A DNA stretch of 43,179 bases from a virus: positions 1-43,179 of IMG/VR virus record IMGVR_UViG_3300010373_000019; one strand, written 5' to 3'. Below, piece after piece: positions 30,229-38,853 of this stretch. Position 1 is the first letter of the stretch. Each line of letters starts with the position of its first letter. The position numbers and the translations under genes were made by a program. Under the pieces are notes generated by a model that was not told where the DNA came from, made no database searches, and saw only the letters and a list, made by a program, of their open reading frames with translations.

Positions 30229-30251
30229 GAGTGTAAAAAATATTTACAGTG
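30229..30251. repeat. Dispersed 23-bp palindrome, copy 6
   Basis: GAGTGTAAA-N5-TTTACAGTG, variant right arm. It lies 21 bases upstream of the -35 box of the main plus-strand promoter. It is the only copy next to a clear sigma70 promoter. Confidence 0.88.
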
Positions 30252-30272
30252 CTTGTTTCAATAGAAGTGGAT

Positions 30273-30301
30273 TTGACAATAGCAGCACAGTGCGGTATGC
30301 T
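30273..30301 (+). promoter_or_regulatory. Sigma70-type promoter for the plus-strand structural block
   Basis: Consensus TTGACA (30273-30278), a 17-base spacer and TATGCT (30296-30301). A start near 30308 would give a short leader to the ATG at 30326. The operator-like repeats and palindrome copy 6 lie just upstream. Confidence 0.82.
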
Positions 30302-30325
30302 CGCGCCAATAGAGGAGTTTCCGAA

Positions 30326-30529
30326 ATGTCCACCTTGTCTCGCCGTGATTCTTTGTTGTCTCTCCTCTCATCTGAGCAGCGCGCCTCTCTCCTCGGCGTC
30401 CAAGCTGCTCTCGTGAGTAATCCCCTCTATCTTGAACACGCTGCGGAGAATGCTAATGAGGAATGTCTACAAAGGTTATCAGGTGAGCAAGATGGCAATG
30501 CCGAAGGGACATATGGAGAGTCTCAATAA
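30326..30529 (+). CDS. Small protein, first gene of the structural block (67 aa)
   Basis: The protein starts MSTLSRRDSLLSLLSSEQRA and is helical with Ser/Leu-rich front and acidic end. GAGGAG stands 8 nt before the ATG at 30326; an in-frame ATG at 30290 lies upstream of the expected transcript start. It may regulate or assist packaging. No family recognised. Confidence 0.6.
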   Translation: MSTLSRRDSLLSLLSSEQRASLLGVQAALVSNPLYLEHAAENANEECLQRLSGEQDGNAEGTYGESQ

Positions 30530-30644
30530 GGCATTCTCACAGATGCATGGTCCTCGTCCCGAGAGGGAGATTAGGAAACCTCCAGCAGCAGAGAAGCTCC
30601 CTCGCCTTCCCAAGCGACCTGGTATTAACAGAGGTATCAAGTAA
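30456..30644 (+). CDS. Small basic protein before terminase (62 aa)
   Basis: The frame starts MRNVYKGYQVSKMAMPKGHM and is rich in Lys, Arg and Pro toward the end (KLPRLPKRPGINRGIK). GGAG is 7 nt before the ATG. It overlaps the preceding gene in another frame and ends in TAATG with the terminase gene. Possibly DNA- or RNA-binding by charge; otherwise unknown. Confidence 0.55.
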   Translation: MRNVYKGYQVSKMAMPKGHMESLNKAFSQMHGPRPEREIRKPPAAEKLPRLPKRPGINRGIK

Positions 30645-31192
30645 TGAATGCAATGGTTCAAGAAGAACTACCGGAGGGTGGAGAGGAAAAGACTGGCTGG
30701 GTGATGAAGTCCCTCCAACCCAAGCATAAACAAATTTGCAGTCTCCTTGCGCAAGGCATTCCCCGCCAGACAATTGCTCAGATTGCTGGTGTCACCCCTG
30801 AATACATCAGCATGCTTAGCGGGCAGAAGTTGATGCAGGACTACATCAAGGAACTTGCCAAAGTAGCCGACCTGCAACTAGAGGCAATGTTCGTGCAGAG
30901 TGTGGAGGCCATCGGCGACACTCTTGCTAACGGAAATCATGCAGAAAAGATGAAGGCTGCCCGTCTACAGATGGAAGCAACCCGCCGCATTGGTAGTAAG
31001 AGCGTAGAGCCCGAAAAATTAATTGATACAAACAATCGTCTTGCCAAGCTGGCCGAGCGTCTCCTCTACCTGCAAGGCAACATTCAAACTTCCGATATCA
31101 TAACTGCCGAGGTAATCTCCCATGAAGAAGTACAAGAAGGTCCAGCATGGCAAGGGTCCCATCAACCAGCACAAGAGGATGGCAATGGGTGA
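30644..31192 (+). CDS. Putative terminase small subunit
   Basis: The 182-residue protein has an N-terminal helix-turn-helix (ICSLLAQGIPRQTIAQIAGV, then TPEYISML) and long central helices (about 75-155), as in small terminases that select DNA for packaging. It is not adjacent to the large subunit, which lies 2.7 kb downstream after four tail genes. A regulatory HTH protein is the main alternative. GAGG lies 9 nt before the ATG. Confidence 0.65.
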   Translation: MNAMVQEELPEGGEEKTGWVMKSLQPKHKQICSLLAQGIPRQTIAQIAGVTPEYISMLSGQKLMQDYIKELAKVADLQLEAMFVQSVEAIGDTLANGNHAEKMKAARLQMEATRRIGSKSVEPEKLIDTNNRLAKLAERLLYLQGNIQTSDIITAEVISHEEVQEGPAWQGSHQPAQEDGNG

Positions 31193-31256
31193 GAAGATTA
31201 CCGGCACCAGCGAGCGTAACGACAAGCCCTCGTACAATAAGAAGAATCGGAAGTGA
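31122..31256 (+). CDS. Small lysine-rich protein (44 aa)
   Basis: The frame starts MKKYKKVQHGKGPINQHKRM and ends in SYNKKNRK. It overlaps the end of the terminase small-subunit gene in another frame, and its TGA overlaps the GTG of the next gene. Its strong basic charge and Gly/Lys/Asn-rich end recall the protein at 40918-41112. Function unknown. Confidence 0.55.
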   Translation: MKKYKKVQHGKGPINQHKRMAMGEKITGTSERNDKPSYNKKNRK

Positions 31257-31573
31257 ACCAACTAATCTTTACCGCCAAGGCAGTTGGCGAGCAGCAGCCT
31301 TATATTGTGAACTTCTCTGATAGGTTACAGTTCGGGGAAGTAATCAATGGCGCCGCTGTTGTTATCTCAGTATTCTCCGGTACCGATGCTAACCCCAGTG
31401 CCCTTCTTGTCGGCACCCCCACATATGATACGAATGGCAATGTCACTCAGGTCCTAACTGGTGGAGTTGCCGGTGTTCTATACAATGTTGTCTATACGGT
31501 TACAGGTACCAGCAGCCACAACTATGTTAAGGTAGGACAACTTGCAGTAATCTCGAATAGTGATCCATTCTAA
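31253..31573 (+). CDS. Putative fibre-tail adaptor-like protein
   Basis: The 106-residue beta-rich protein has a GTG start coupled to the previous stop. It ends with GVAGVLYNVVYTVTGTSSHN and a VGQLAV strand. This layout (two strands, gap, then GG-x-G-x-x-Y-x-V) is that of phage fibre-tail adaptor proteins. Its first gene position before larger tail proteins supports this. Structural role likely, exact partner unknown. Confidence 0.55.
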   Translation: MNQLIFTAKAVGEQQPYIVNFSDRLQFGEVINGAAVVISVFSGTDANPSALLVGTPTYDTNGNVTQVLTGGVAGVLYNVVYTVTGTSSHNYVKVGQLAVISNSDPF

Positions 31574-31576
31574 CCT

Positions 31577-32287
31577 ATGCTAAACTTTGTTAGAGGTAGT
31601 AAGTATAGGGCTGAAACAATCAGCATTGTCCTGTCCTTCTCTGACGTCATGCTGCCTGGGGATACCATCACAGGCATCCCAGTAATAACTCCAACAGTTG
31701 CAACCGGTAGTGATCCAACCCCATCGGATATTCTCTATGAAGGAGTTACTATTATAAATGGAATTGCCATAGAGCAAAGATTCCGTCTAGGTGTCGTTGG
31801 TACAATCTACCAGATTAATTTTTCCATCAGCACAGTTGCCGGGGATACATTTGATAAAGAATGTTATCTTGCCATCCTCCCCGATGATGACCAAGCTGTT
31901 CCTAATTATCTCCCCATCTTTGAAACCTCCACCCTATATCCATACTACCTTTCAGAAAATCTTCATGCATCTTTATTGTGGATAGGAGGTAAACTCCTAG
32001 GAATCTACACAATTGATTCCATGAAATCATCCCTTTCTATATTCCAAGCCTCTCTATATGGGACACGCACTCAGTACACAATACCCAACGAAGGTCTCAC
32101 AAATGCTATCGGTTGGATAAACGGCTTTCTCTCAGGCACTCCTATAACCTATACAGTCACTGCTGATTCTATTACAAACGGTATTGCATGGATATCTGGG
32201 GCCTTGTATGGTACATCTGTCTCATATAGAGTCCCCAATGAAAACCTTCAATCCGTTATTGCTTGGACCTCTGGAAGCATTATATGA
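31577..32287 (+). CDS. Tail protein with adaptor-like front and three short repeats
   Basis: The 236-residue protein's first 110 residues resemble the preceding protein (DVMLPGDTITGIPVITPTVA, then VGTIYQINFSISTVAGDTF). From about residue 135 come repeats of about 29 residues, each with the pattern N...AI.WI.G.L.GT...Y.V, for example NEGLTNAIGWINGFLSGTPI. It ends in an ATGA overlap with the next gene. Likely part of the tail or an appendage. Confidence 0.6.
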   Translation: MLNFVRGSKYRAETISIVLSFSDVMLPGDTITGIPVITPTVATGSDPTPSDILYEGVTIINGIAIEQRFRLGVVGTIYQINFSISTVAGDTFDKECYLAILPDDDQAVPNYLPIFETSTLYPYYLSENLHASLLWIGGKLLGIYTIDSMKSSLSIFQASLYGTRTQYTIPNEGLTNAIGWINGFLSGTPITYTVTADSITNGIAWISGALYGTSVSYRVPNENLQSVIAWTSGSII

Positions 32288-33234
32288 ATGGACCAATAGT
32301 TAAATTTGCCGGCCGTTTCCGCATCACTGTCACTGGTGGTGATGGAACCATCAAACAAGATACTGGTTGGTTTGATAATCTAATAACCAATCAAGGTCTT
32401 GATATGATAGGAAATGCTTCCATCATAGGAGGTCTCAGCGGTATACCTAAGATTGTAACGGGTGTTTGTGGTGTAGGCACTAGTAGCGCTACTCCCGCGT
32501 TTACGGATACCGTACTTGGGGCACAACTAGCCACACACAATGCTTTTAATGGCACAGGTAATTTCGCATCCACTACATATGTCCCAGGGCCTCCTGCATA
32601 CTGGTCTGGCCTAGTTGTATATAACTGGTCGCAAGGTGCTGTTGTAGGTAACTTAACGGAGGTGGGAGTTGGTCTAATTCCTAATAGCTCCACTACCCTT
32701 TATACATTCAGTAGAGCACTCATTCTGGATGGTAGTGGTAATCCCACCACTCTCCCTGTAATTGCGTCTGATACTCTGTCGGTAACCTACGAACTCCGTA
32801 TGTATCTTGACTTAACAGATCATACATACTCAATAACAATTGGAGGGACTGGCTATTCAGGTACATATAGAATGGCAACTGTGAGTGCTCCTACTGGTTA
32901 TTATAATAATGAGATTGATTATAATTTCTTTTCACCTCCTAATGTTGTTTCCTATGGTACAGGTGCCCTTGTCCCAGTAACATCTACACCAACTACTACT
33001 CTCTCCACGACATCCTCCGGCAGTGTTAGCCTCGTAACTCCTTATGCGGTAGGTACTTATTTTGCTTCTTTTGCTGGAACCATTCCAGCTAATACCGGCA
33101 TAGCTATTAATGTAGCTCTCATCTTATTCTACACAAATATGGGATCGTGGCAATTCTCTGTATCTCCTACATGGAATCGCGCCACCTACCAGCAGATAAC
33201 TGTTAATTTTAATGTCTCCTGGGCACGTTACTAG
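32284..33234 (+). CDS. Putative tail/appendage protein (316 aa)
   Basis: The protein starts MNGPIVKFAGRFRITVTGGD and is beta-rich, with Ser/Thr/Gly-rich stretches (PTTTLSTTSSGSVS) and a strand-rich end. FDNLITNQGLDMIG near residue 40 is a motif I recall from phage tail proteins that bind a ligand or form trimers. ATGA overlap with the upstream gene fixes the start. Assigned to the virion by context. Confidence 0.6.
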   Translation: MNGPIVKFAGRFRITVTGGDGTIKQDTGWFDNLITNQGLDMIGNASIIGGLSGIPKIVTGVCGVGTSSATPAFTDTVLGAQLATHNAFNGTGNFASTTYVPGPPAYWSGLVVYNWSQGAVVGNLTEVGVGLIPNSSTTLYTFSRALILDGSGNPTTLPVIASDTLSVTYELRMYLDLTDHTYSITIGGTGYSGTYRMATVSAPTGYYNNEIDYNFFSPPNVVSYGTGALVPVTSTPTTTLSTTSSGSVSLVTPYAVGTYFASFAGTIPANTGIAINVALILFYTNMGSWQFSVSPTWNRATYQQITVNFNVSWARY

Positions 33235-33235
33235 T

Positions 33236-33856
33236 ATGATTCCTAATAACTCCCTTGCATTTCCTGCTAGAATATCATCTTTCAAGTCTCCTAAGAATCT
33301 TCCCACTTCCCCTATCTTAGATTATTCTATAGGAGGAGTTGGTATAAGTGACCCGTCGAAAGGGCTAAATTATCAAACATGGACAGGAACTGTTATAAAT
33401 CCAGGAATCTCCACCTCATACATCCAGATCTCATCTCCAAATACTCCCGCAACAACAATCCTCTCATCTCCAACAATAACATGGATGCGCCTCTCCTTTG
33501 ATCAGAATATGCATCCATTTCTTTCCTTCGTAGATCAGAATGGGCCGGCATATTATTGGTTTGACCCGACCATCCCGGGTAATATTATTGTAAGGATGGC
33601 TGCAACCGTTCAGACTCCCAACTGCGTGATGGATGATACAAATGCCTTTGCAACTCGTCTTAATACAAATGATATTATCCTTTCTTATTTGAATAATAAT
33701 AACTTATGTTATCGGCAACTTAGGGATAGATTCTCCACTGAGTATGTTCTACTTGTGAATGTCCCTAGTTTGGTAGTAGCTCCATCCCTTACGAAGACCG
33801 GAATGAATCTCCTCAACCGATTGCAATTTGAGATTGATGGAGCCCTCTACGCATGA
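33236..33856 (+). CDS. Putative tail protein (206 aa)
   Basis: The protein starts MIPNNSLAFPARISSFKSPK and is beta-rich. The stretch DIILSYLNNNNLCYRQLRDR, then FSTEYVLL, is a pattern I recall from podovirus tail proteins. No clear ribosome site precedes the ATG, which follows the previous stop by one base, so coupling is likely. It ends in an ATGA overlap with the large terminase. Confidence 0.58.
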   Translation: MIPNNSLAFPARISSFKSPKNLPTSPILDYSIGGVGISDPSKGLNYQTWTGTVINPGISTSYIQISSPNTPATTILSSPTITWMRLSFDQNMHPFLSFVDQNGPAYYWFDPTIPGNIIVRMAATVQTPNCVMDDTNAFATRLNTNDIILSYLNNNNLCYRQLRDRFSTEYVLLVNVPSLVVAPSLTKTGMNLLNRLQFEIDGALYA

Positions 33857-35349
33857 ATATAACAGGGCCGCTCATTGAGAGTTTCGCGGGAACCTTTCTT
33901 AGCCCTCGCTATGATAGTCCTATGCCAACTCCACCCTTCCATAGGGAGGTATGGGAACTCTACGCTAGTGACATTCCCTCCTGTTATGCAATTGCGCCAC
34001 GTGACCACGCGAAATCAACTGGCTTCACATTTGATTACATCTTATGTGAAGTGCTGTTTAGGAGAAGTGACTATGTTCTCCTCATTGGTAGCACAGAGGA
34101 TAAGGCAGCCGAGCAACTAAGTAATATCAATGAGGAACTCCATGAGAACATTGATCTGCGAGAAGAATTTGGCATTGTAGGTTTTGAGACGGAGCAAAAG
34201 ACAGAGGTAATTGCAATCTGCGAAGATGGCCACCGCTTCCGTATCCTAGCAAGAGGTGCAGAGCAGAAGATTCGAGGTGCCATGTGGAAGGGTAAACGCC
34301 CTAACCTAATCGTCTGTGATGACATGGAAGATGATGAGCAGGTTGAGAGTGTAGAACGGAGAAAGAAGTTCCGCAGGTGGTTCTTTCGAGCAGCGAAACA
34401 ATCCCTCAGCAAGACTGGCCGCATCCGTGTTCATGGTACCATCTTGCATGAAGATAGCCTCCTCATGCGACTCCATAAGAATAAGACTTGGAAGGGACTC
34501 TTCTACAAGGCACATCAGGGATATGATGACTTCACTAATATTCTGTGGCCCCAGAGATGGACAGAGGCTCAGCTGAGGGAAAAGCGGCGGGAGTTCGAGG
34601 AAGATGGTGATGCAACTGGCTATGCACAGGAGTTCCTCAATGACCCGCATGATCGCAGTGATTCCTACCTAAAGAAAGAACAATTCAAAGGAATGACGGA
34701 GGATGATAAGGAGAGGGACAAACTCTTCTATGCTGGTTGCGATTTTGCTGTAAGTAAGCTAGATCATGCTAATCGCACCTCCTTCACAGTTGGGGGACTA
34801 GACCTCGATGGGATCACTAGCATAGTTGACGAGAGGGTAGATAGGTGGGATAGCGGTGAATGGATCGCAGAAATGTTCTATATACAGAAGCAATGGAATA
34901 TTGATCTATGGTTCATGGAAGGTGGCGTTATATGGAACAGTGTCTCTCCCATTATTTTTCGAGAGATGAATGGACGCACTAGGAGTAATGATCTGAAGGT
35001 ACTTCTAGGTGATGGAGATATTTACCTCAATATAGAAGTCATCAATCCTGTGAAGGATAAAGGTATAAGGGGTAGGGCATTCCAGCGAAGAATGAAAGCC
35101 GGTATGGTCCACTTTGATAAAGAGACAAGTTGGTATGGTGCATATGAAGAGGAATGTCTGAGATTCACCGGAGTCGCTCAAGCCCGACTAGACGACCAAT
35201 TCGACAGCACAGCAACTCTCTTTTTAGGCATAGATAAACTCGGCAGCCTAGAAGAAGAGGACCTAGAAGAATCTGATGAAATAGAAGAGGAAGAACGAGA
35301 ATACTACAAAACAACTGTAGGATATCGTAACTCTCAGACTGGTTATTGA
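33853..35349 (+). CDS. terL: Terminase large subunit
   Basis: The 498-residue protein has a deviant Walker A (APRDHAKSTGF, about 48-58), Walker B with the coupling acidic residues (LIVCDDMEDDE, about 154-164) and an ATPase coupling stretch RIRVHGTILHEDSL. The C-terminal nuclease has YAGCDFAVSK (first Asp) and a final LDDQFDSTATL (metal Asp). It packages DNA into procapsids using ATP and cuts concatemers. The end is very acidic (EEEDLEESDEIEEEEREYY). It overlaps the previous gene by ATGA. Confidence 0.9.
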   Translation: MNITGPLIESFAGTFLSPRYDSPMPTPPFHREVWELYASDIPSCYAIAPRDHAKSTGFTFDYILCEVLFRRSDYVLLIGSTEDKAAEQLSNINEELHENIDLREEFGIVGFETEQKTEVIAICEDGHRFRILARGAEQKIRGAMWKGKRPNLIVCDDMEDDEQVESVERRKKFRRWFFRAAKQSLSKTGRIRVHGTILHEDSLLMRLHKNKTWKGLFYKAHQGYDDFTNILWPQRWTEAQLREKRREFEEDGDATGYAQEFLNDPHDRSDSYLKKEQFKGMTEDDKERDKLFYAGCDFAVSKLDHANRTSFTVGGLDLDGITSIVDERVDRWDSGEWIAEMFYIQKQWNIDLWFMEGGVIWNSVSPIIFREMNGRTRSNDLKVLLGDGDIYLNIEVINPVKDKGIRGRAFQRRMKAGMVHFDKETSWYGAYEEECLRFTGVAQARLDDQFDSTATLFLGIDKLGSLEEEDLEESDEIEEEEREYYKTTVGYRNSQTGY

Positions 35350-35353
35350 CTCC

Positions 35354-35376
35354 GAGTGTAAAAATTATTTACAGTG
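35354..35376. repeat. Dispersed 23-bp palindrome, copy 7
   Basis: GAGTGTAAA-N5-TTTACAGTG, variant right arm, 4 bases after the large-terminase stop and 25 bases before the portal ATG. Confidence 0.88.
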
Positions 35377-35401
35377 AGATTTCTCTACTCAAGGAACAAA
35401 A

Positions 35402-37513
35402 ATGCTCAACCTAGATAATAAAATTGAAATCTCACAGGAGACCATAGATAGTCCCAATCTCTGTGACCTCCTCTCTGAGGAGGACCTCAAGAAGGTTGGT
35501 GAGTGGGTCTGGGATAATTACGAAAGTGATGAGAGGTCAATGGAGCCGTGGCGACGTAGGATGAGTGCGGCCCTTGACCTTGCTACCCAAATACAGAAGG
35601 ATAAGAACTTCCCCTGGCCAGGTTGCAGCAATATTACCTTTCCCCTCGTTACTATTGCTGCTCTCCAATTCCATAGTCGCGCCTATCCCGCCATCCTAGA
35701 TGGTCCAGACATTGTACAATGTCGAGTTATTGGCCCTGATCCTGATGGCAGTAAGTCTCAGAAAGCACAAAAGGTAAGTGACTACATGAGTTGGCAACTC
35801 ATGGAAGAGGATCAATGCTGGGAACCTGATCTTGATCGAACCCTCTTAATTGTTCCAATAGTGGGGACGTGCTGGAAGAAAACCTATGTAAGTGGTGAGA
35901 AGGGTCACAATGTAAGTGAACTTGTCTTACCCCAAGACTTGGTAATCAACTACTGGGCTAAGAACGTAGAGGATAGTTGTAAGACCCATAAATTATACTT
36001 CGACCACAATAAGATTCACAGCCGTATTGTTAGTGGTACCTTTCGTGATGTGCGAGAGTGTGAGTGGTATAAGGGGGATGCTCCTCGTCCTAATAACTCA
36101 GCTGAGCAGGTTGAGCGGGACAATAGGATGGGTCTCAACCCTCCCGCACAGGCAGATAGCCGTACTCCTTTTATTCTCCTTGAGCAGCACTGTTGGCTTG
36201 ACCTTGATGATGATGGTTATGCAGAACCTTGCATAGTAACCATTGAGGCAGACACCCATGAGGTGTTGAGGATTGTCTATGGGTTTAATCGTGAAGAGGA
36301 TATCATCCGGCATGAAGGCAAGGATATCATCCGCATCAATTCCGTAAATTACTTCACAAAGGTTCCATTTATCCCCAATCCAGATGGCAGTATCCTTGAC
36401 ATTGGTTTTGGTGTTCTTCTTGGCCCTCTCAATGAAAGTGTGAATAGTGCCATCAATCAACTCTTTGATGCAGGCACAATGGCCAACACTGCTGGAGGGT
36501 TCCTCGGCAGGGGAGCTAAGATCCGAGGTGGTGTTTATAACTTCTCTCCATTTGAATGGAACCGAGTGGATTCTACTGGAGATGACCTGCGGAAGAGTAT
36601 TATTCCCCTCCCTGTCCGTGAGCCAAGCAATGTAATGTTCCAATTGCTATCCCTCCTAATCAACTATACAGAGAAAGTGAGTGGCGCAGTTGATGTTGCA
36701 ACAGGAGGTAATCCCGGGCAGAATACTCCCAGCACTACAATGCAGGAAATGGTGACACAGGGGCAGAAGGTCTATGCTGCTATCTTTAAGAGAATTTGGC
36801 GCTCTCTAAAACAGGAGTTCCGGAAACTTTACTATCTCAACGGCCTATATCTCCCACAAACGGGTGTGATGTTCGCTGGCAGCACAGATAACATTAGTGG
36901 GGCAGATTTCCTTGGTGATGGTAGTGGTATCGTACCTGTTGCTGATCCCAATGTAATGTCTGACCAGCAGAGGTTCCTCCAAGCACAAGCCCTTATGAAT
37001 GTTGGCCGTGGTAATCCTCTCTATAATCAGGATGCTATTAATACTCGTTATCTGAAGGCTCTGAAGATCCACGACATTCCCACCCTTTACTATGGCGAAC
37101 AAGCCCTAATGAGTGGCAAGGTTCCACCGCCTCGTCCGACTGAGAAGGTCCAGGTAGAGATGCTCAAGGCACAGGTTCAGATGAAGAATCTGGAATGGAA
37201 GAAGCTCCAGTATATGAGTTCCCTCTATGAGCAGCGCCGCCTTAATGAGGCCAAGATAGTTGAATTATATGCCCAAGCAGCACTACTAGAGAAGCAAGCA
37301 GGAGGTGTAGAAGCTGCAAATAATATTGCAGCCTTCCAGGCAAAGATAGGCGCCCTTAAACTAATGCAAGATGGCATCAATAATCAAATAAATGCAATGG
37401 GAGAAGAAGGTGGACAGCAAGACACAGGAACGACTGAGCAAGGTGGAGCAGGAGCTATTCAAGGAATGGAAGGACCACCCAGTAACCAATCTCTTGTTCC
37501 AATGGGCCAGTGA
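35402..37513 (+). CDS. Portal protein
   Basis: The 703-residue protein is close in size to P22 gp1 (about 725). It has the typical start (WRRRMSAALDLATQIQKDKN, then FPWPGCSNITFPLVT), a central wing/stem region (FGVLLGPLNESVNSAINQLF) and a long C-terminal helical, Gln/Glu-rich barrel region (about 580-660). It forms the dodecameric ring through which DNA is packaged and ejected. It lies directly after the large terminase. The CDS ends with the next gene already begun in another frame. Confidence 0.9.
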   Translation: MLNLDNKIEISQETIDSPNLCDLLSEEDLKKVGEWVWDNYESDERSMEPWRRRMSAALDLATQIQKDKNFPWPGCSNITFPLVTIAALQFHSRAYPAILDGPDIVQCRVIGPDPDGSKSQKAQKVSDYMSWQLMEEDQCWEPDLDRTLLIVPIVGTCWKKTYVSGEKGHNVSELVLPQDLVINYWAKNVEDSCKTHKLYFDHNKIHSRIVSGTFRDVRECEWYKGDAPRPNNSAEQVERDNRMGLNPPAQADSRTPFILLEQHCWLDLDDDGYAEPCIVTIEADTHEVLRIVYGFNREEDIIRHEGKDIIRINSVNYFTKVPFIPNPDGSILDIGFGVLLGPLNESVNSAINQLFDAGTMANTAGGFLGRGAKIRGGVYNFSPFEWNRVDSTGDDLRKSIIPLPVREPSNVMFQLLSLLINYTEKVSGAVDVATGGNPGQNTPSTTMQEMVTQGQKVYAAIFKRIWRSLKQEFRKLYYLNGLYLPQTGVMFAGSTDNISGADFLGDGSGIVPVADPNVMSDQQRFLQAQALMNVGRGNPLYNQDAINTRYLKALKIHDIPTLYYGEQALMSGKVPPPRPTEKVQVEMLKAQVQMKNLEWKKLQYMSSLYEQRRLNEAKIVELYAQAALLEKQAGGVEAANNIAAFQAKIGALKLMQDGINNQINAMGEEGGQQDTGTTEQGGAGAIQGMEGPPSNQSLVPMGQ

Positions 37514-37667
37514 TAAGAGGGAGGAGTTGAAGGACGCTTGGGCAGGGGGTGCCTTCATGGGGCCATCCATTGAGGAATGTACAATTAGGAACGCAGCCGC
37601 ACAAGGTGCAGCAAGTATCCTGAATGATATCCTGAACATCAGTTATGAGGAATTCAATAATGATTAA
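37392..37667 (+). CDS. Small head-region protein overlapping the portal 3' end
   Basis: The 91-residue frame begins MQWEKKVDSKTQERLSKVEQ and shares about 120 bases with the portal gene in another frame. The part beyond the portal stop (DAWAGGAFMGPSIEECTIRN, AAAQGAASILNDILNISYEEF) resembles small helical proteins that follow portal genes in other phages. The exact start is uncertain within the overlap. It overlaps the GroES-like gene by 8 bases. Confidence 0.62.
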   Translation: MQWEKKVDSKTQERLSKVEQELFKEWKDHPVTNLLFQWASDKREELKDAWAGGAFMGPSIEECTIRNAAAQGAASILNDILNISYEEFNND

Positions 37668-37980
37668 TGGTAGTGGTCTCATCCCAAGGGGCAGGGCAGT
37701 TCTCATCAAGCCCTATGAACCGGCAAAGAAGGCAGGCCTCATTGTTATCCCAGAATCCGCTAGTGTCAATATGCAATCCGTGGAACAAAGGGCAATTGTG
37801 GTTGCAGTAGGTTCTTCATGTTGGATTGACGAGAAGGAACCTCGTGCTAATCCTGGCGATCATGTCCTAGTGAGTGCCTATGCCGGTTATATGGCAAAGG
37901 GCCCTAGTGATAATGAGCAGTATAGGTTTGTAAACGACCGAGATATCTTTGCAGTAATTGAAGGAGGCAGCCATGAGTGA
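37660..37980 (+). CDS. GroES-like co-chaperonin
   Basis: The 106-residue protein matches the Cpn10 layout. It has LIPRGRAVLIKPYEPAKKAG (opening strand), then LIVIPESASVNMQSVEQRAI, which corresponds to the mobile-loop region, then VVAVG, NPGDHVLVSAYAG and a closing DIFAVIEGG. GroES-type proteins cap GroEL. T4 gp31 does this for coat folding. Its place between portal and scaffold suggests it helps fold the capsid protein with host GroEL. AGGA stands 9 nt before the ATG at 37660. Confidence 0.8.
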   Translation: MINGSGLIPRGRAVLIKPYEPAKKAGLIVIPESASVNMQSVEQRAIVVAVGSSCWIDEKEPRANPGDHVLVSAYAGYMAKGPSDNEQYRFVNDRDIFAVIEGGSHE

Positions 37981-38851
37981 GCAGGTTGAAAACCAAGAAG
38001 TTGAGCAGGAAGAGATTGACGAAGCTACTGAAAGCGAAGCCCGGGAGATGGGATGGGTTCCTCTTGAAGAGTTCCACGGCAACAAAGAAAAGTGGACTCC
38101 TGCAACCGAATGGGTTGAGAGGGGCAAGAATATTCTTCCCATCTTGCGGGAGAATAATAAGCGCCTCAAGAAAGACCTCTTGACACGGGATGAAAAGATT
38201 GCTAATCTTGAACGTGCAATCACCGACAGTCAAAAAGCCGTTTCTGCCCTACAGAAAACCTATGCTGAGAATACAAAGAGGGAAGTAGAGAATGCGAAGA
38301 GGGAACTTCGTGAGCAGATTAAATTAGCCCGGGATGTTGGCGACACAGATACGGAATTGGAACTACAGGATAAGTTGAGCGACCTCCGGCAATCGGAGGC
38401 TAACGCGAAGAAGGAAGAGGAAACACCTCCACAGACAGATCAGGATTGGCGCAAGCAATACCCTGAACTTGCGAAGTGGCAAACTGAGAACTCCTGGTAT
38501 GGTGATTTCTCCAATGCTGAAAATCGCAAACGTACTCGTACCATCAACCGTATCATGGAAGATATGAGGGATGATGGGGATACCAGTAGTGGTACGGAGT
38601 TCCTCAACAAAGCCCTATCTGCACTGGAGGAAAAAGAAGAGAGCACACAGACTACTGCAAAGAAGGTTGCCAACCGTGTTGAAGGTGGAACATCCTCTCG
38701 CAGCAGTAGTAGTGGTAGGGCCTTCGACCGACTCCCCAAGGAAGCAAAAGAGATTGCAAAGGAACAGGCAGAGGACTTTGTTGGCCCTGGCAAAATGTTC
38801 AAGACCAATAAGGAATGGGAAGATTACTATGCAGTGCAGTATGGAGAATAA
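37973..38851 (+). CDS. Scaffold protein
   Basis: The 292-residue protein starts MSEQVENQEVEQEEIDEATE and is very charged and helical throughout. A long coiled coil spans about residues 60-150 and a Ser-rich hinge lies near 245 (TSSRSSSSGRAF). The C-terminus (NKEWEDYYAVQYGE) may bind coat. Size, charge and place between portal and coat match P22 gp8 (303 residues). A strong AAGGAGG precedes the ATG. Confidence 0.82.
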   Translation: MSEQVENQEVEQEEIDEATESEAREMGWVPLEEFHGNKEKWTPATEWVERGKNILPILRENNKRLKKDLLTRDEKIANLERAITDSQKAVSALQKTYAENTKREVENAKRELREQIKLARDVGDTDTELELQDKLSDLRQSEANAKKEEETPPQTDQDWRKQYPELAKWQTENSWYGDFSNAENRKRTRTINRIMEDMRDDGDTSSGTEFLNKALSALEEKEESTQTTAKKVANRVEGGTSSRSSSSGRAFDRLPKEAKEIAKEQAEDFVGPGKMFKTNKEWEDYYAVQYGE

Positions 38852-38853
38852 CA

